Assembly (NCBI RefSeq): GCF_016117655.1
Contig: NZ_CP064936.1
Coordinates: 868,001 to 932,000, forward strand
DNA length: 64,000 bases
Origin: Treponema peruense
Lineage (GTDB): Bacteria > Spirochaetota > Spirochaetia > Treponematales > Treponemataceae
Reading direction: 5' to 3'
Part shown: piece after piece, positions 34,853 to 43,279 of the stretch
Position numbering within the stretch: position 1 is the stretch's first letter
How the letters are laid out: every line of letters starts with the position of its first letter
Position numbers and translations under genes: made by a program
The notes under the pieces: model-generated
Seen by the model: the letters and a program-made list of their open reading frames with translations, nothing else
What the model was told of the DNA's origin: nothing
Databases searched by the model: none

Positions 34853-36178
34853 ATGATAGTAATGAAGTTCGGCGGAAGTTCCGTCGCCAATGCGGAAAGA
34901 ATCCGCCACGTAGCGTCAATTATTCAGGCGTATAAAAATGAACGTCCCGTTGTTGTTTTGAGTGCAATGGGAGACACGACAGACCACCTTCTTGAAGCAG
35001 CAGATGAAGCTGTCAAAGGGCGTGTTGATATTAAAAAAATCGAGACCCTTCATTATGATACAGCCCGCGAACTTGGAATAGATGTTCCGGCAATAAAAGA
35101 GCTTTTGGGTGAACTCGGAACCCTTCTTACCGGAATAAGCATGCTTCACGAACTTACAAAACGCACGCGCGACTATCTGGTTTCGTTCGGTGAGCGCATG
35201 TCCGTAAGAATGATGGCTGCCTTTCTTGAAAAGAGCGGTGTTCCGGCTAAGTTCTACGATGCGTGGGACATTGGCATGGTAAGTGATTCAAATTACATGT
35301 CTGCAGAACTTTTGGATGAAGTCTGGGACACAATTCCCAAAGCGTTCGATTCCTACAAAAGCGGCTCTTCACCCGAGATTCCCATCGTAACAGGATTCAT
35401 TGCAAAAGACAAAAACGGAATAATTACAACACTCGGCCGTGGCGGAAGTGACCTTAGCGCAACAATGATCGGCGCGGCTCTTAAGGCAGACGAGATTCAG
35501 ACATGGAAAGATGTTGACGGCATTATGACAGCCGATCCGCGCGTTGTAAAAGAAGCACATCCTGTTCCCGAAGTTACATACGAAGAAGCTCAGGAACTTG
35601 CCATGTTTGGAGCTCAGGTACTTCACCCGCGCAGTATGATTCCGTGCCGCAAAACAGGAACTCCGGTACGCGTAAAAAACAGTTACAATATAAAAAGTCC
35701 GGGAAGTATAATTGTAGAAAAACATTCCGGCGAGCGTCCTCTGGTTACTGCAATTACCAGCGTAAAAAATGTTTCGCTTATTGACATTCAGTCCAGCAGA
35801 ATGCTCGGTGCCGCAGGTTTTCTTGCACACATATTCAACCAGTTTCTCAAGTGGAACATAAGCATTGATGTAATTGCAACATCAGAAGTTTCTGTAAGCC
35901 TTACTGTAAACGGAAAAACTCCTCTTGACGGAGTAATTGCCGATCTTTCAAGAGTTGCAGAAGTCAACGTAAAGAATTCAAAAGCAATTGTGACTGTTAT
36001 CTGTGATGCATCGCGTTCAAGTTTTATTCTTGCAGATGCATTTGCCTCTCTTTCCAAAAACGGAATCAACGTACAGATGATAAGCCAGGGCGCAAGTAAG
36101 GTAAACATAAGTTTCCTTGTTGAACAGACCCAGGCCGATGACACTGTGCGCATTCTTCATTCAGCTTTGTTCAAATAA
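34853..36178 (+). CDS. lysC: aspartate kinase
   Basis: Phosphorylates aspartate in the first step toward lysine/diaminopimelate, methionine and threonine. The N-terminus MIVMKFGGSSVANAERI carries the KFGGSS motif, followed by VSFGERMSVRMMA, TTLGRGGSDLSATMIG and WKDVDGIMTADPR. The C-terminal 140 residues form paired ACT domains (VSLIDIQSSRMLGAAGFLAH and onward), implying feedback control by an amino acid. Length 441 is typical of monofunctional enzymes. A second ATG nine bases downstream (MKFGG) is an alternative start. dapB follows after 17 bases, so the pair forms a lysine/DAP entry operon. Confidence 0.95.
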   Translation: MIVMKFGGSSVANAERIRHVASIIQAYKNERPVVVLSAMGDTTDHLLEAADEAVKGRVDIKKIETLHYDTARELGIDVPAIKELLGELGTLLTGISMLHELTKRTRDYLVSFGERMSVRMMAAFLEKSGVPAKFYDAWDIGMVSDSNYMSAELLDEVWDTIPKAFDSYKSGSSPEIPIVTGFIAKDKNGIITTLGRGGSDLSATMIGAALKADEIQTWKDVDGIMTADPRVVKEAHPVPEVTYEEAQELAMFGAQVLHPRSMIPCRKTGTPVRVKNSYNIKSPGSIIVEKHSGERPLVTAITSVKNVSLIDIQSSRMLGAAGFLAHIFNQFLKWNISIDVIATSEVSVSLTVNGKTPLDGVIADLSRVAEVNVKNSKAIVTVICDASRSSFILADAFASLSKNGINVQMISQGASKVNISFLVEQTQADDTVRILHSALFK

Positions 36179-36195
36179 TTTAACGGTGGAATAAA

Positions 36196-36987
36196 ATGAA
36201 AATTGCTCTTGTCGGATACGGAAAAATGGGACACATGCTTGAATCTACCGCATTGTCTCTTGGTGATGAAGTTGTTGCAACAATAGATGTTTTTGCTCCA
36301 GATGCAAGTGTAAAAGTTAGTGCAGGTGACGGTGCTGCTGTGGCACGAGCAGTAAAAGAAAGCGGCGCAGAAGGTGTAATAGAATTTACACATCCTTCTT
36401 CGGTAATGGAAAATATTCGCGCTCTTGTTCCACTCGGCCTTCCTCTTGTAGTAGGAACAACAGGCTGGACAGATTGTGAAAAAGAAGTCGCTGAACTTGC
36501 TGCAAAAACCGGCGGTACCGTAATGCACAGCGCAAACTTTTCTATTGGTGTAAATCTCTTCTATAAAATAGTAGAAGAAGCATCGCGTCTGGTTTCTAAC
36601 TTTGACGAATACGACAGCGCCGTTTGGGAAATGCACCACAATCAGAAAGCAGACAGTCCTTCCGGAACAGCACTCGATATTGCCCGCCGCGTAATGGCCG
36701 GAAACCCGCGCAAAACTTCCATGGTAACAGATGCATTCCATTCGCGCCCGTCACCTGAACAGCTGCACGTTTCTTCTACAAGATGTGGCCATGTTCCGGG
36801 AACACACACCGTGTTTTTTGACAGCGCGGCAGATACAATTGAACTGACACATACTGCAAGAAGCCGCCAGGGGTTTGCTTCGGGAGCCGTTCATGCACTT
36901 GAAAACCTTAAGCGCATGCTCGATTCCGGTGAGCTTTCAAGCGGCGCATTGTATTCAATGTCAGATGTTTTCCCTGGAATGTTCTAA
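36196..36987 (+). CDS. dapB: 4-hydroxy-tetrahydrodipicolinate reductase
   Basis: Reduces the DapA product with NAD(P)H in the diaminopimelate/lysine pathway. The Rossmann start is MKIALVGYGKMGHM (1-14), then VIEFTHPSSV, VVGTTGW, and the active-site block WEMHHNQKADSPSGTAL (around 150-166) with the catalytic His and Lys. GFASGAVHALE closes the dimer domain. At 263 aa it has family length. GGTGGA lies seven to eight bases before the ATG. It is co-transcribed with lysC. Confidence 0.95.
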   Translation: MKIALVGYGKMGHMLESTALSLGDEVVATIDVFAPDASVKVSAGDGAAVARAVKESGAEGVIEFTHPSSVMENIRALVPLGLPLVVGTTGWTDCEKEVAELAAKTGGTVMHSANFSIGVNLFYKIVEEASRLVSNFDEYDSAVWEMHHNQKADSPSGTALDIARRVMAGNPRKTSMVTDAFHSRPSPEQLHVSSTRCGHVPGTHTVFFDSAADTIELTHTARSRQGFASGAVHALENLKRMLDSGELSSGALYSMSDVFPGMF

Positions 36988-37021
36988 ACTTTTTCTGTTA
37001 TCATGCCGAAAATTGAAGGGT

Positions 37022-37894
37022 ATGAGTACGTCCTTTTTGAGCATGATAAACAGAAAATTAATAATAGCAGTTTTTGCAGTTCTCACTTTTTTTGCACCGG
37101 TGTTTTCACAGACGCAGTTTCATGAAGTCAAAAAAGGTGAGACTTTGTATGCCATAAGCCGCATTTACGGAATTACAGTTGATGAACTTTGTGCTGCCAA
37201 TTCCATGACAAAAAATTCAGTCATAAAAGTAGGGCAGAAACTTGCTGTTCCACAGAAAAAAACAGATAATCTTTCAAAAAAAACAACGGTGCCGGCAAAA
37301 ACCGAGCGCAAGTTTGACACATACACTGTTCAGAAAGGTGACACTTTTTACAGAATAGCCAAAATAAACGGAATTACCGTAGACGAACTCAAGGCGCTTA
37401 ATAATCTTGACAATGACAGCATTCTTAAAGCCGGACAGAAACTCAAGATTCCGGTTACAATTGTTGATACTACAAACGTAAATCTTCCCGACCTTACGAC
37501 AAATGATCCGCGTGTTTATTCTGCAAAAAAAGGAGACTCATCTCTGGTCTGGCCTGTTAAAAATCCGCAGGTAACATACATGAAAGGAAAGGTCAGCGGT
37601 GTTCAGCTTAGTGCAGCACGTAACGAAACTGTCACCGTAATCCGCGCAGGAACCGTAATGTATGTAGGAAACTACCGCGGTTACGGACAGGTCGTTTTTG
37701 TTCAGTCAAAGACGGGTCATATATATGCATATTCGGGGCTTGGTACAATCAAAGTAAAGCGCGGTGACTATGTTGTGTTCGGTGACGCTCTTGGTACAGC
37801 CGGAACAGACAGCATAAAGGGAACTTCGCAAATCTGTCTTATGGTATTTCAGAAATCAAATCCAATAGATCCCGCAAAGGCACCCAGGGGATAA
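37022..37894 (+). CDS. secreted double-LysM protein with degenerate LytM (M23) domain
   Basis: Start at ATG 37022, close behind GAAGGG; ATG 37043 (MINRKL) is an alternative with the same signal peptide (KLIIAVFAVLTFFAPVFSQ). Two LysM repeats follow: HEVKKGETLYAISRIYGITV and YTVQKGDTFYRIAKINGITV, each with the NxxxxxxIxxGQKL end, for peptidoglycan binding. The C-terminal domain has the M23 fold pattern (VIRAGTVMYVGNYRGYGQVV, then KVKRGDYVVFGDALGTAG), but the zinc ligands are missing: HxxxD is absent, the HLHF-type motif reads SQICLMVF, and the YAHL motif reads YAYSGL. It is therefore probably an EnvC/NlpD-like amidase activator, not a peptidase. Confidence 0.85.
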   Translation: MSTSFLSMINRKLIIAVFAVLTFFAPVFSQTQFHEVKKGETLYAISRIYGITVDELCAANSMTKNSVIKVGQKLAVPQKKTDNLSKKTTVPAKTERKFDTYTVQKGDTFYRIAKINGITVDELKALNNLDNDSILKAGQKLKIPVTIVDTTNVNLPDLTTNDPRVYSAKKGDSSLVWPVKNPQVTYMKGKVSGVQLSAARNETVTVIRAGTVMYVGNYRGYGQVVFVQSKTGHIYAYSGLGTIKVKRGDYVVFGDALGTAGTDSIKGTSQICLMVFQKSNPIDPAKAPRG

Positions 37895-37908
37895 TTTTTG
37901 CAAAAGAG

Positions 37909-38901
37909 TCAGTAGGTTAAATATCTGTCGCCGCTTTCTTTTGAAAAATAATCTTTTACTTCAAGAATACTTTCTTCGGGCGATTTGTAGTTGAGCATTC
38001 TGGTCTGAAAATAATGGCCGAATGAAAACTGTTCGCAGTAGTAGTTGAAGAACCTCTGTATACGTGTTTTGTGAAATTCCGGCGGCTGGAACTTTACAAC
38101 ATTGTCTATGAAATCGAGCGCAACCTGCATTCTGTCTGCGGTTCGTTTTCCTTCATTCTGAATATTTTTAAGTTCGTCAAAAATCCATGGCTTTCTTGCG
38201 GCTGCCCTTGCAATCATAAAACCTTCTGCATCCGGTGCGGCATTTTGAGCAACGGCAAGGCTGTTTTTGTCTTTTATTTCACCATTCAGAAAAATTGGAA
38301 TTTTATCTTTGTAGCGCAGGGCAAGTTTTTGTACGTATGCGTATTTTGGAAGACCGCGGTATTTTTCTTTTATTGTACGCGCATGAAGTGTAATTGCTTC
38401 GACGCCTTCTGAAACAAGCATGTCTGTAAAGTCAAAAAGTGATTTTTCGGTAAAATCTTCGGGACCAAGTCGGCATTTTACGCTCAGGCGCATGTGCTTT
38501 TCTGTCTGCTTTTCGTAACTGTCCAGCGCATTTTTTACTTTTCTTACTGCAAGGGCTGTTTCTTCCAGAGGTTTAAGCATCCACGCTATTCCGGCTCCTG
38601 TTTTGTATATCTGCGGGGCCGAGCATCCCATGTTAAGGTCAACGCCTGTTCCGCCGTATGAACAGACAATGGAAGCGGCTTTTGCAAGGGATTCTGCATC
38701 CCATCCGGTAAGTTGCCAGACAATTTTTTCGGGAACAGGTCCGTTAAGAAGATAGTATTTTTCAAACGGCCCCATTGTGGCAAGAGATGTGGCGTTTATC
38801 ATTTCTGTAAAATATTCGTCACAGCCACCGAATTTTTCTACGGTTCTTCGGAAGGCTTCATGACTGAGCGTTGCCATTGGTGCGCAGATAAAGCGTTTCA
38901 T
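37909..38901 (-). CDS. tRNA-dihydrouridine synthase
   Basis: An FMN-dependent enzyme reducing uridines in the tRNA D-loop. The opening CAPMATLSHEAFR contains the family's APM motif; DLNMGCSAPQIYKTGAGIAW (around 91-110) holds the catalytic cysteine; KCRLGPEDF and ITLHARTIKEKYRG carry the conserved substrate/FMN residues, and IPIFLNGEIKD and FMIARAAARKPWIF the phosphate-binding end. The subtype (DusA/B/C) is not assigned. The start codon overlaps the stop of the upstream C_GCAxxG_C_C gene as ATGA, so they are co-translated. Confidence 0.92.
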   Translation of the reverse strand: MKRFICAPMATLSHEAFRRTVEKFGGCDEYFTEMINATSLATMGPFEKYYLLNGPVPEKIVWQLTGWDAESLAKAASIVCSYGGTGVDLNMGCSAPQIYKTGAGIAWMLKPLEETALAVRKVKNALDSYEKQTEKHMRLSVKCRLGPEDFTEKSLFDFTDMLVSEGVEAITLHARTIKEKYRGLPKYAYVQKLALRYKDKIPIFLNGEIKDKNSLAVAQNAAPDAEGFMIARAAARKPWIFDELKNIQNEGKRTADRMQVALDFIDNVVKFQPPEFHKTRIQRFFNYYCEQFSFGHYFQTRMLNYKSPEESILEVKDYFSKESGDRYLTY

Positions 38902-39398
38902 TTTGCAGCAAGATATTCGGCAAGTATACGGGCAGCATCACCGCAGAGTTTGGCGCAGGGGCGCTTTTTGTAATATTCGCCGGTGCGTTCCTCAGAAACA
39001 GGAGAAGAAGCACTTCCTGCTACAGTGTTTGAAGCAAGGTATTTCTGCGATTCACCCATCGGGGCAAGTCCAAGAAGTTCGCGGCATATAAAAGAGCCGT
39101 TCTGTTCCTTAAACTTTTGCATAAGAAGCTGCCCTGTTTTGTAGATTCTGTCCTTTGAATCTTTGTCTTTCGGGTCTGCACTTCCTTCCAGAAAGCCTAA
39201 AGTCATAAGCATCCCTGTAACTGTTCCGCAGATTTCTCTCATGCGGCAGACTCCACCGCCAAAAGGCTGGGCTGTTTTAAGGGCAGTTTCCTGTGACAGT
39301 CCTATTTCGCTGCTGAAGGTGCACAAGACTGACTGTGCGCAGTTAAAACCTTCCTTGAAGTTCTGTTCAGCTTTCTGTGCTGCTTCTTCTGCCGTCAT
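38898..39398 (-). CDS. C_GCAxxG_C_C family redox protein
   Basis: A 166-residue protein with the family's named cysteine pattern: FKEGFNCAQSVLCTFS, then FGGGVCRMREICGTVTGML, and further cysteines at FICRELLG and RPCAKLCGDAA. The family (PF09719) is thought to bind a metal or cluster and is common in anaerobes, but its role is not established. It overlaps dus and lies eight bases after the Mrp gene, so the three form one transcript on this strand. Confidence 0.88.
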   Translation of the reverse strand: MTAEEAAQKAEQNFKEGFNCAQSVLCTFSSEIGLSQETALKTAQPFGGGVCRMREICGTVTGMLMTLGFLEGSADPKDKDSKDRIYKTGQLLMQKFKEQNGSFICRELLGLAPMGESQKYLASNTVAGSASSPVSEERTGEYYKKRPCAKLCGDAARILAEYLAAK

Positions 39399-39406
39399 AA
39401 TTTTTC

Positions 39407-40258
39407 CTATGCGTTCAAAGCTTCTACAGCATGTGCTGCTTCGTCAATGTAGCCTTCATCAAGTATTTCTATTTCGCCGTTGTCTACGGTTACCGACATT
39501 TTCTGTTCAATAGGAATGCGTGCAAGTACTTTAAGATTAAAGTCTTTTGCAATTCCTTCGATGTTGCTTTCACCAAAGATTTTCATTTCTCTTCCGCAGT
39601 CGGGACACTTTACGTAACTCATGTTTTCTATAAGACCCAGAACCGGAACATTCATCATGTTTGCCATGTTTACGGCTTTTTCTACAATGACGCGTACAAG
39701 CTGCTGCGGGGATGCCACAACAATGATTCCGTCTACGGGAATTGACTGGAATACGGTAAGCGGAACATCTCCTGTTCCCGGCGGGCAGTCAACGAACATG
39801 CAGTCTACGTCTTCCCAGACAACATCTGTCCAGAACTGGCGTACCGCTCCCGAAATTACAGGTCCCCTCCAGATAACTGGTGTTGTTTCCTCGGGAAGAA
39901 GGAAATTCATTGACATAATCTGAATTCCGCCCTTGCTTTTTACCGGTTTTATATACTGGCCGGCTTTTCCGTCTTTAAGTGTCATTGTTGCACTTTCGGC
40001 TTTTTCTTCACCAAGACCGAATGCCGTAGGAATTGAAGGGCCTGTGATATCTGCATCAAGAATTGCAGCCTTTAAGCCGTCGCGAGAAATTTTACAGGCC
40101 AGAAGGCTTGTTACAAGTGATTTTCCGACGCCACCTTTTCCGCTTACAATTCCGATTACTTTCTTTACTTTTGAACCTTCGTGAAGTTTTTCATGAAGAT
40201 CGCGCTTTTCACAACTTTTGGAGCACTCTGAACATTCTCCGCTACAGTTTTCTGACAT
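39407..40258 (-). CDS. Mrp/NBP35-type iron-sulfur carrier ATPase
   Basis: A 283-residue P-loop ATPase that should hold and transfer Fe-S clusters to apo-proteins. The N-terminus has a Cys-rich motif like Nbp35 (CSGECSECSKSC, 4-15). The deviant Walker A is GIVSGKGGVGKSLV (36-49), followed by LDADITGPSIP, MFVDCPPGTGDVPLTV and ENMSYVKCPDCGREM, whose CxxC bridges the dimer cluster. AGAGG precedes the ATG. Downstream cysteine-rich and flavin-dependent partners fit an anaerobic redox/maturation role. Confidence 0.93.
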   Translation of the reverse strand: MSENCSGECSECSKSCEKRDLHEKLHEGSKVKKVIGIVSGKGGVGKSLVTSLLACKISRDGLKAAILDADITGPSIPTAFGLGEEKAESATMTLKDGKAGQYIKPVKSKGGIQIMSMNFLLPEETTPVIWRGPVISGAVRQFWTDVVWEDVDCMFVDCPPGTGDVPLTVFQSIPVDGIIVVASPQQLVRVIVEKAVNMANMMNVPVLGLIENMSYVKCPDCGREMKIFGESNIEGIAKDFNLKVLARIPIEQKMSVTVDNGEIEILDEGYIDEAAHAVEALNA

Positions 40259-40410
40259 ATCTTAACCTCTAAAAATGATTTGTTTAACGACTGCAATGCA
40301 ACCCCTTATAATATAGTAAATTTGAGCACAAACGGCAATGCGGGAAGCTATGTGAAAACCGATTGAAAAGAAAGTTTATCTTTCTGCTCCTTCCGATGTA
40401 AATTAAGGGC

Positions 40411-40474
40411 GGGCTGGCGAAATTTCTACTTTTCTCTTGTATTTTAAAAATAATATGTTATAATTAACTTAAAG
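40411..40474 (+). promoter_or_regulatory. duplicated 64-base promoter block, copy 1
   Basis: Contains TTGTAT, 16 bases, TATAAT (40459-40464), upstream of the first lipoprotein gene. It is identical over 64 bases to 42606-42669. Just before it, about 40365-40410 resembles the 3' end of the third lipoprotein gene (…TCCGATGTAAATTAAGGGCG), a leftover of an older tandem copy. Confidence 0.75.
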
Positions 40475-40494
40475 TTGATAGGAGTTTTAGAAAT

Positions 40495-42096
40495 ATGAAT
40501 GTAATTTCACTTAAGTTAAAAGTAGTCTTTTGTCTTTCTGCAGTTTTTTTCCTGTTTTCATGTAAGAATCCATTTGATTTGACAGAAGAAACTGATACAC
40601 CCGCAGATTGCGAAGTAGTGATCGGCGATGAAATGATTTATGGAAAAGAGTTTTCTTTCTCCAGTCTGTATACATCTCAGGCAAGAGCAGCTGCAGTACC
40701 TGAAGAAAATATGATTGAAATGGCTTATTTTTCAGTCTGTCCAACATCCGCCGATTCTGTTATGCTTGTAAATGATACATTCGGTTATCTGAATCCTGCA
40801 GAAATGAACAAAGAAATTATTCAGACCTGTGATGCTGACACCATAGTATTTAAAAAAGACGTTAGCGGGCAAATAGAAAATTATAATCCCGACGATTTGC
40901 TGAATCTTGGAATCAAGTATTATTATATTGACACAAAAGAAAATGTTGAAAACTATAAAGAACTTCTCGAGAATCTTGAAGTTATAGAAGAGTTTTCAAT
41001 GCCCGAAGAAGAAGTTCTTGAAACTTCGGATGAAGAATCTGTAGAATCTGCAAGATGGATTTTTTCAAAAGTTTTTTCAAAATATTCAATCCGAGGTAAG
41101 GTTTATTACAATATTGAAGGTTGTGAACTTCCTGCCTACGGTCTTAAGATCAGCCGTGAAGGAAACTATAAAAGCAATACGGATATAAACGGCAATTTTT
41201 CTTTGGGAAGCAAACGCAACTGTTGGGGCCTTTGCTGGATTTATGCGAATTACGAAAACAGTGCCTGTACACTGTCAAATGTTCTTAATATAACAGCTTC
41301 TACTTTATTAAAAGTTGACTGGCCGTCAAAACTTACGAATGTAACGATAAAAGCCGATTCGGGATATGCAAAAACAAAGATGGCTGTTTGCAATGAACTG
41401 CTTACAAGATACAACGAAGAAACCAAAACACATGGACGCATTCCGCAGGCAAGAGTCTGGACAACGCAGGCAGGAAACGGAATTTCGTCAGCACCGTGTT
41501 TTCAATATTTGCTGGGAATAAAACTGCCTGATATTTTCCTTTCAAACTGCAGCAGGGCATCTTATAATAATTTATGTACTCTGCACCATGAATATACTCA
41601 TTATCTTCACAATGTTTACTGTGAAAACAAAAATAACTTTTGGAATTCTGTAATCTTTTCAGAGATTGGAAGCACGCTTTCAAATATAAGTGTAGATCTT
41701 GTAAATGCTATTTTTTCAAATGCAGATTTTGAAAAAAAATATCCAACAGGTTATGATTTTTCGAACAAATACGTTTGTTTTACAGAGAATCTGGCGGAAT
41801 GGTATTCGTATAACGGATTGTCTAAAGGACCTTTTGGCAAAAAGGCAAATTTAGGTTTAACAGCTAGAGATATTAACAGGTTGAATATTTATGTAAATCA
41901 AGGTGTATTTAAGAATTTGATATATCAAAATGTTTGTTCTGCTACCGATATTATTCTTTTGATAGATAAATATGATATAACAACTTTTAATGATTTTTAT
42001 AAAATTCTTTTACGTATTTACCCGACAAGAAAAACGACCATAGTAAATACATTCAAATCCTATTATATTCCCTATGGAAATGAAATAGAGTATTAA
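40495..42096 (+). CDS. lipoprotein with HExxH metalloprotease motif
   Basis: A 533-residue lipoprotein: signal VVFCLSAVFFLFSC with lipobox LFSC (cysteine 23) and lipidation predicted there. Residues 365-369 are HEYTH (CTLHHEYTHYLHN), and a downstream ENLAEW (around 431-436) could supply the third zinc ligand, as in gluzincin-type proteases. The middle (YSIRGKVYYNIEGCELPAYG then LKISREGNYKSNTDINGNFS) looks like a carboxypeptidase-regulatory-like/Ig domain. No exact family is recognised. TAGGAG lies before the ATG. It begins a cluster of three lipoprotein genes, the next one 18 bases downstream. Confidence 0.75.
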   Translation: MNVISLKLKVVFCLSAVFFLFSCKNPFDLTEETDTPADCEVVIGDEMIYGKEFSFSSLYTSQARAAAVPEENMIEMAYFSVCPTSADSVMLVNDTFGYLNPAEMNKEIIQTCDADTIVFKKDVSGQIENYNPDDLLNLGIKYYYIDTKENVENYKELLENLEVIEEFSMPEEEVLETSDEESVESARWIFSKVFSKYSIRGKVYYNIEGCELPAYGLKISREGNYKSNTDINGNFSLGSKRNCWGLCWIYANYENSACTLSNVLNITASTLLKVDWPSKLTNVTIKADSGYAKTKMAVCNELLTRYNEETKTHGRIPQARVWTTQAGNGISSAPCFQYLLGIKLPDIFLSNCSRASYNNLCTLHHEYTHYLHNVYCENKNNFWNSVIFSEIGSTLSNISVDLVNAIFSNADFEKKYPTGYDFSNKYVCFTENLAEWYSYNGLSKGPFGKKANLGLTARDINRLNIYVNQGVFKNLIYQNVCSATDIILLIDKYDITTFNDFYKILLRIYPTRKTTIVNTFKSYYIPYGNEIEY

Positions 42097-42114
42097 AAAG
42101 GAGTGTTTTAAAAT

Positions 42115-42597
42115 ATGAATAAAAAAATCTTTTTTGTTGGACTGTGCTTATTTGCATTTTCTTTTTTTTCATGCGACCCTGCGGAAGCATTCTTCAAGCG
42201 TATAACGTTTCCAGTTATCTGTTTGGAAAATGATGAACAGCCTGCCAGTAATGTGTATGTAAATTTGAGAAATGATTCATTGTCAAATAAAGTGCTTGCA
42301 CATGATGAAACAAATTGTAAAGGAGTAGGCTTTATTGTTTTTGTAGAAGTTCCGGATATTAATGGAAAATATAGGTACTTAACAGAAGCTGAATACCGGT
42401 GCGAAGATCTTTCCCCTATTGATGCCCAAATTGAAAGTACCGGGGAAACAGATTTCTATATCGTAGTAAATGACAAGGAAACAGAATATTATAATCCGAA
42501 ATACGAAACAGAGATATTGTATCTTAATGAATTCGATGATGATAGATTTTTTGAAAAGACAGTTTATCTATTACCCAAATCGAAAAAAACTGAATAA
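42115..42597 (+). CDS. small lipoprotein, family copy A
   Basis: A 160-residue lipoprotein with signal GLCLFAFSFFSC (lipobox FFSC). Its body (YVNLRNDSLSNKVLAHDETN, IDAQIESTGETDFYIVVNDK, ETEYYNPKYETEILYLNEFD) is clearly homologous to the next gene. The N-terminal half looks like a beta-sandwich, but I recognise no family. AAGGAG precedes the ATG. It is translated in series with the metalloprotease lipoprotein and may be its cofactor or inhibitor; that is inference. Confidence 0.75.
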   Translation: MNKKIFFVGLCLFAFSFFSCDPAEAFFKRITFPVICLENDEQPASNVYVNLRNDSLSNKVLAHDETNCKGVGFIVFVEVPDINGKYRYLTEAEYRCEDLSPIDAQIESTGETDFYIVVNDKETEYYNPKYETEILYLNEFDDDRFFEKTVYLLPKSKKTE

Positions 42598-42605
42598 AAT
42601 TATGT

Positions 42606-42669
42606 GGGCTGGCGAAATTTCTACTTTTCTCTTGTATTTTAAAAATAATATGTTATAATTAACTTAAAG
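42606..42669 (+). promoter_or_regulatory. duplicated 64-base promoter block, copy 2
   Basis: Identical over 64 bases to 40411-40474, including TTGTAT/16 bases/TATAAT and the following AACTTAAAG. It gives the third lipoprotein its own promoter. Confidence 0.75.
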
Positions 42670-42708
42670 GTGAATGGAAATAATATTTCATATTAGGAGT
42701 TTTAGAAA

Positions 42709-43203
42709 TTGAAAAATAAATTTTTAACTTTTTTTTTAATCATATTCATTTGTTTTTCTTTTTTTTCATGCGATCCTCCGGAAGTTCTTGGAAATTATGT
42801 ACTTTGCATTCCTTTATCTTTATCAGTATTTTCAGAGTCGGAATTAAACACGCCCCTAGAAAAGGTATGTGTTTCTATACATAATGAATCTGTCTCCGAC
42901 AGTATATTAGCGTATAATGTTACGGATGAATACAATAAAGCGCAATTATTATTTATCTATATTACAAAAGGTTCTTATACTCCAGAGATAAATGAATATG
43001 CATGTAAAAATCTGGAAACTCTGGAAACAGTGAAAGCCCAAATTGAAAGTTCCGGGAAAACAGATTTCTATATCGTAGTAAATGACCGGGAAACAGAATA
43101 TTATAAACCGGAATACGAAACAAAGAGATTATATCTGAATAAATTCAATAATAAGTCTTTTGAAACGACAGTTTATCTTTCTTCTGCTTCCGATGTAAAT
43201 TAA
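42709..43203 (+). CDS. small lipoprotein, family copy B
   Basis: A 164-residue lipoprotein starting at TTG (AGGAGTTTTAGAAATTG). The same leader before the first gene of the cluster has ATG at this spot, so TTG is a drifted start. Signal IIFICFSFFSC ends in the same FFSCDP lipobox as copy A. The C-terminal half (KAQIESSGKTDFYIVVNDRE, TEYYKPEYETKRLYLNKFNN) is about two-thirds identical to copy A, whereas the N-terminal half is diverged. Function unknown. Confidence 0.75.
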   Translation: MKNKFLTFFLIIFICFSFFSCDPPEVLGNYVLCIPLSLSVFSESELNTPLEKVCVSIHNESVSDSILAYNVTDEYNKAQLLFIYITKGSYTPEINEYACKNLETLETVKAQIESSGKTDFYIVVNDRETEYYKPEYETKRLYLNKFNNKSFETTVYLSSASDVN

Positions 43204-43241
43204 GGGCGGGCGGCTGGTATCGTTTTGGATGCTTTCTCCCA

Positions 43242-43270
43242 TTGAAAGAGATAAAAAAATAAAATAAAAT
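43242..43270 (+). promoter_or_regulatory. promoter of the RluA-type gene (near-leaderless)
   Basis: TTGAAA, 17 bases, TAAAAT (43265-43270), then nine bases to the ATG. There is no Shine-Dalgarno. Confidence 0.5.
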
Positions 43271-43279
43271 CTTTCTGTT

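Noticed and set aside
36157-36741. A 194-codon minus-strand ORF over dapB
   Set aside because: It is antisense to dapB, Cys/Phe/Tyr-rich and has no ribosome site.
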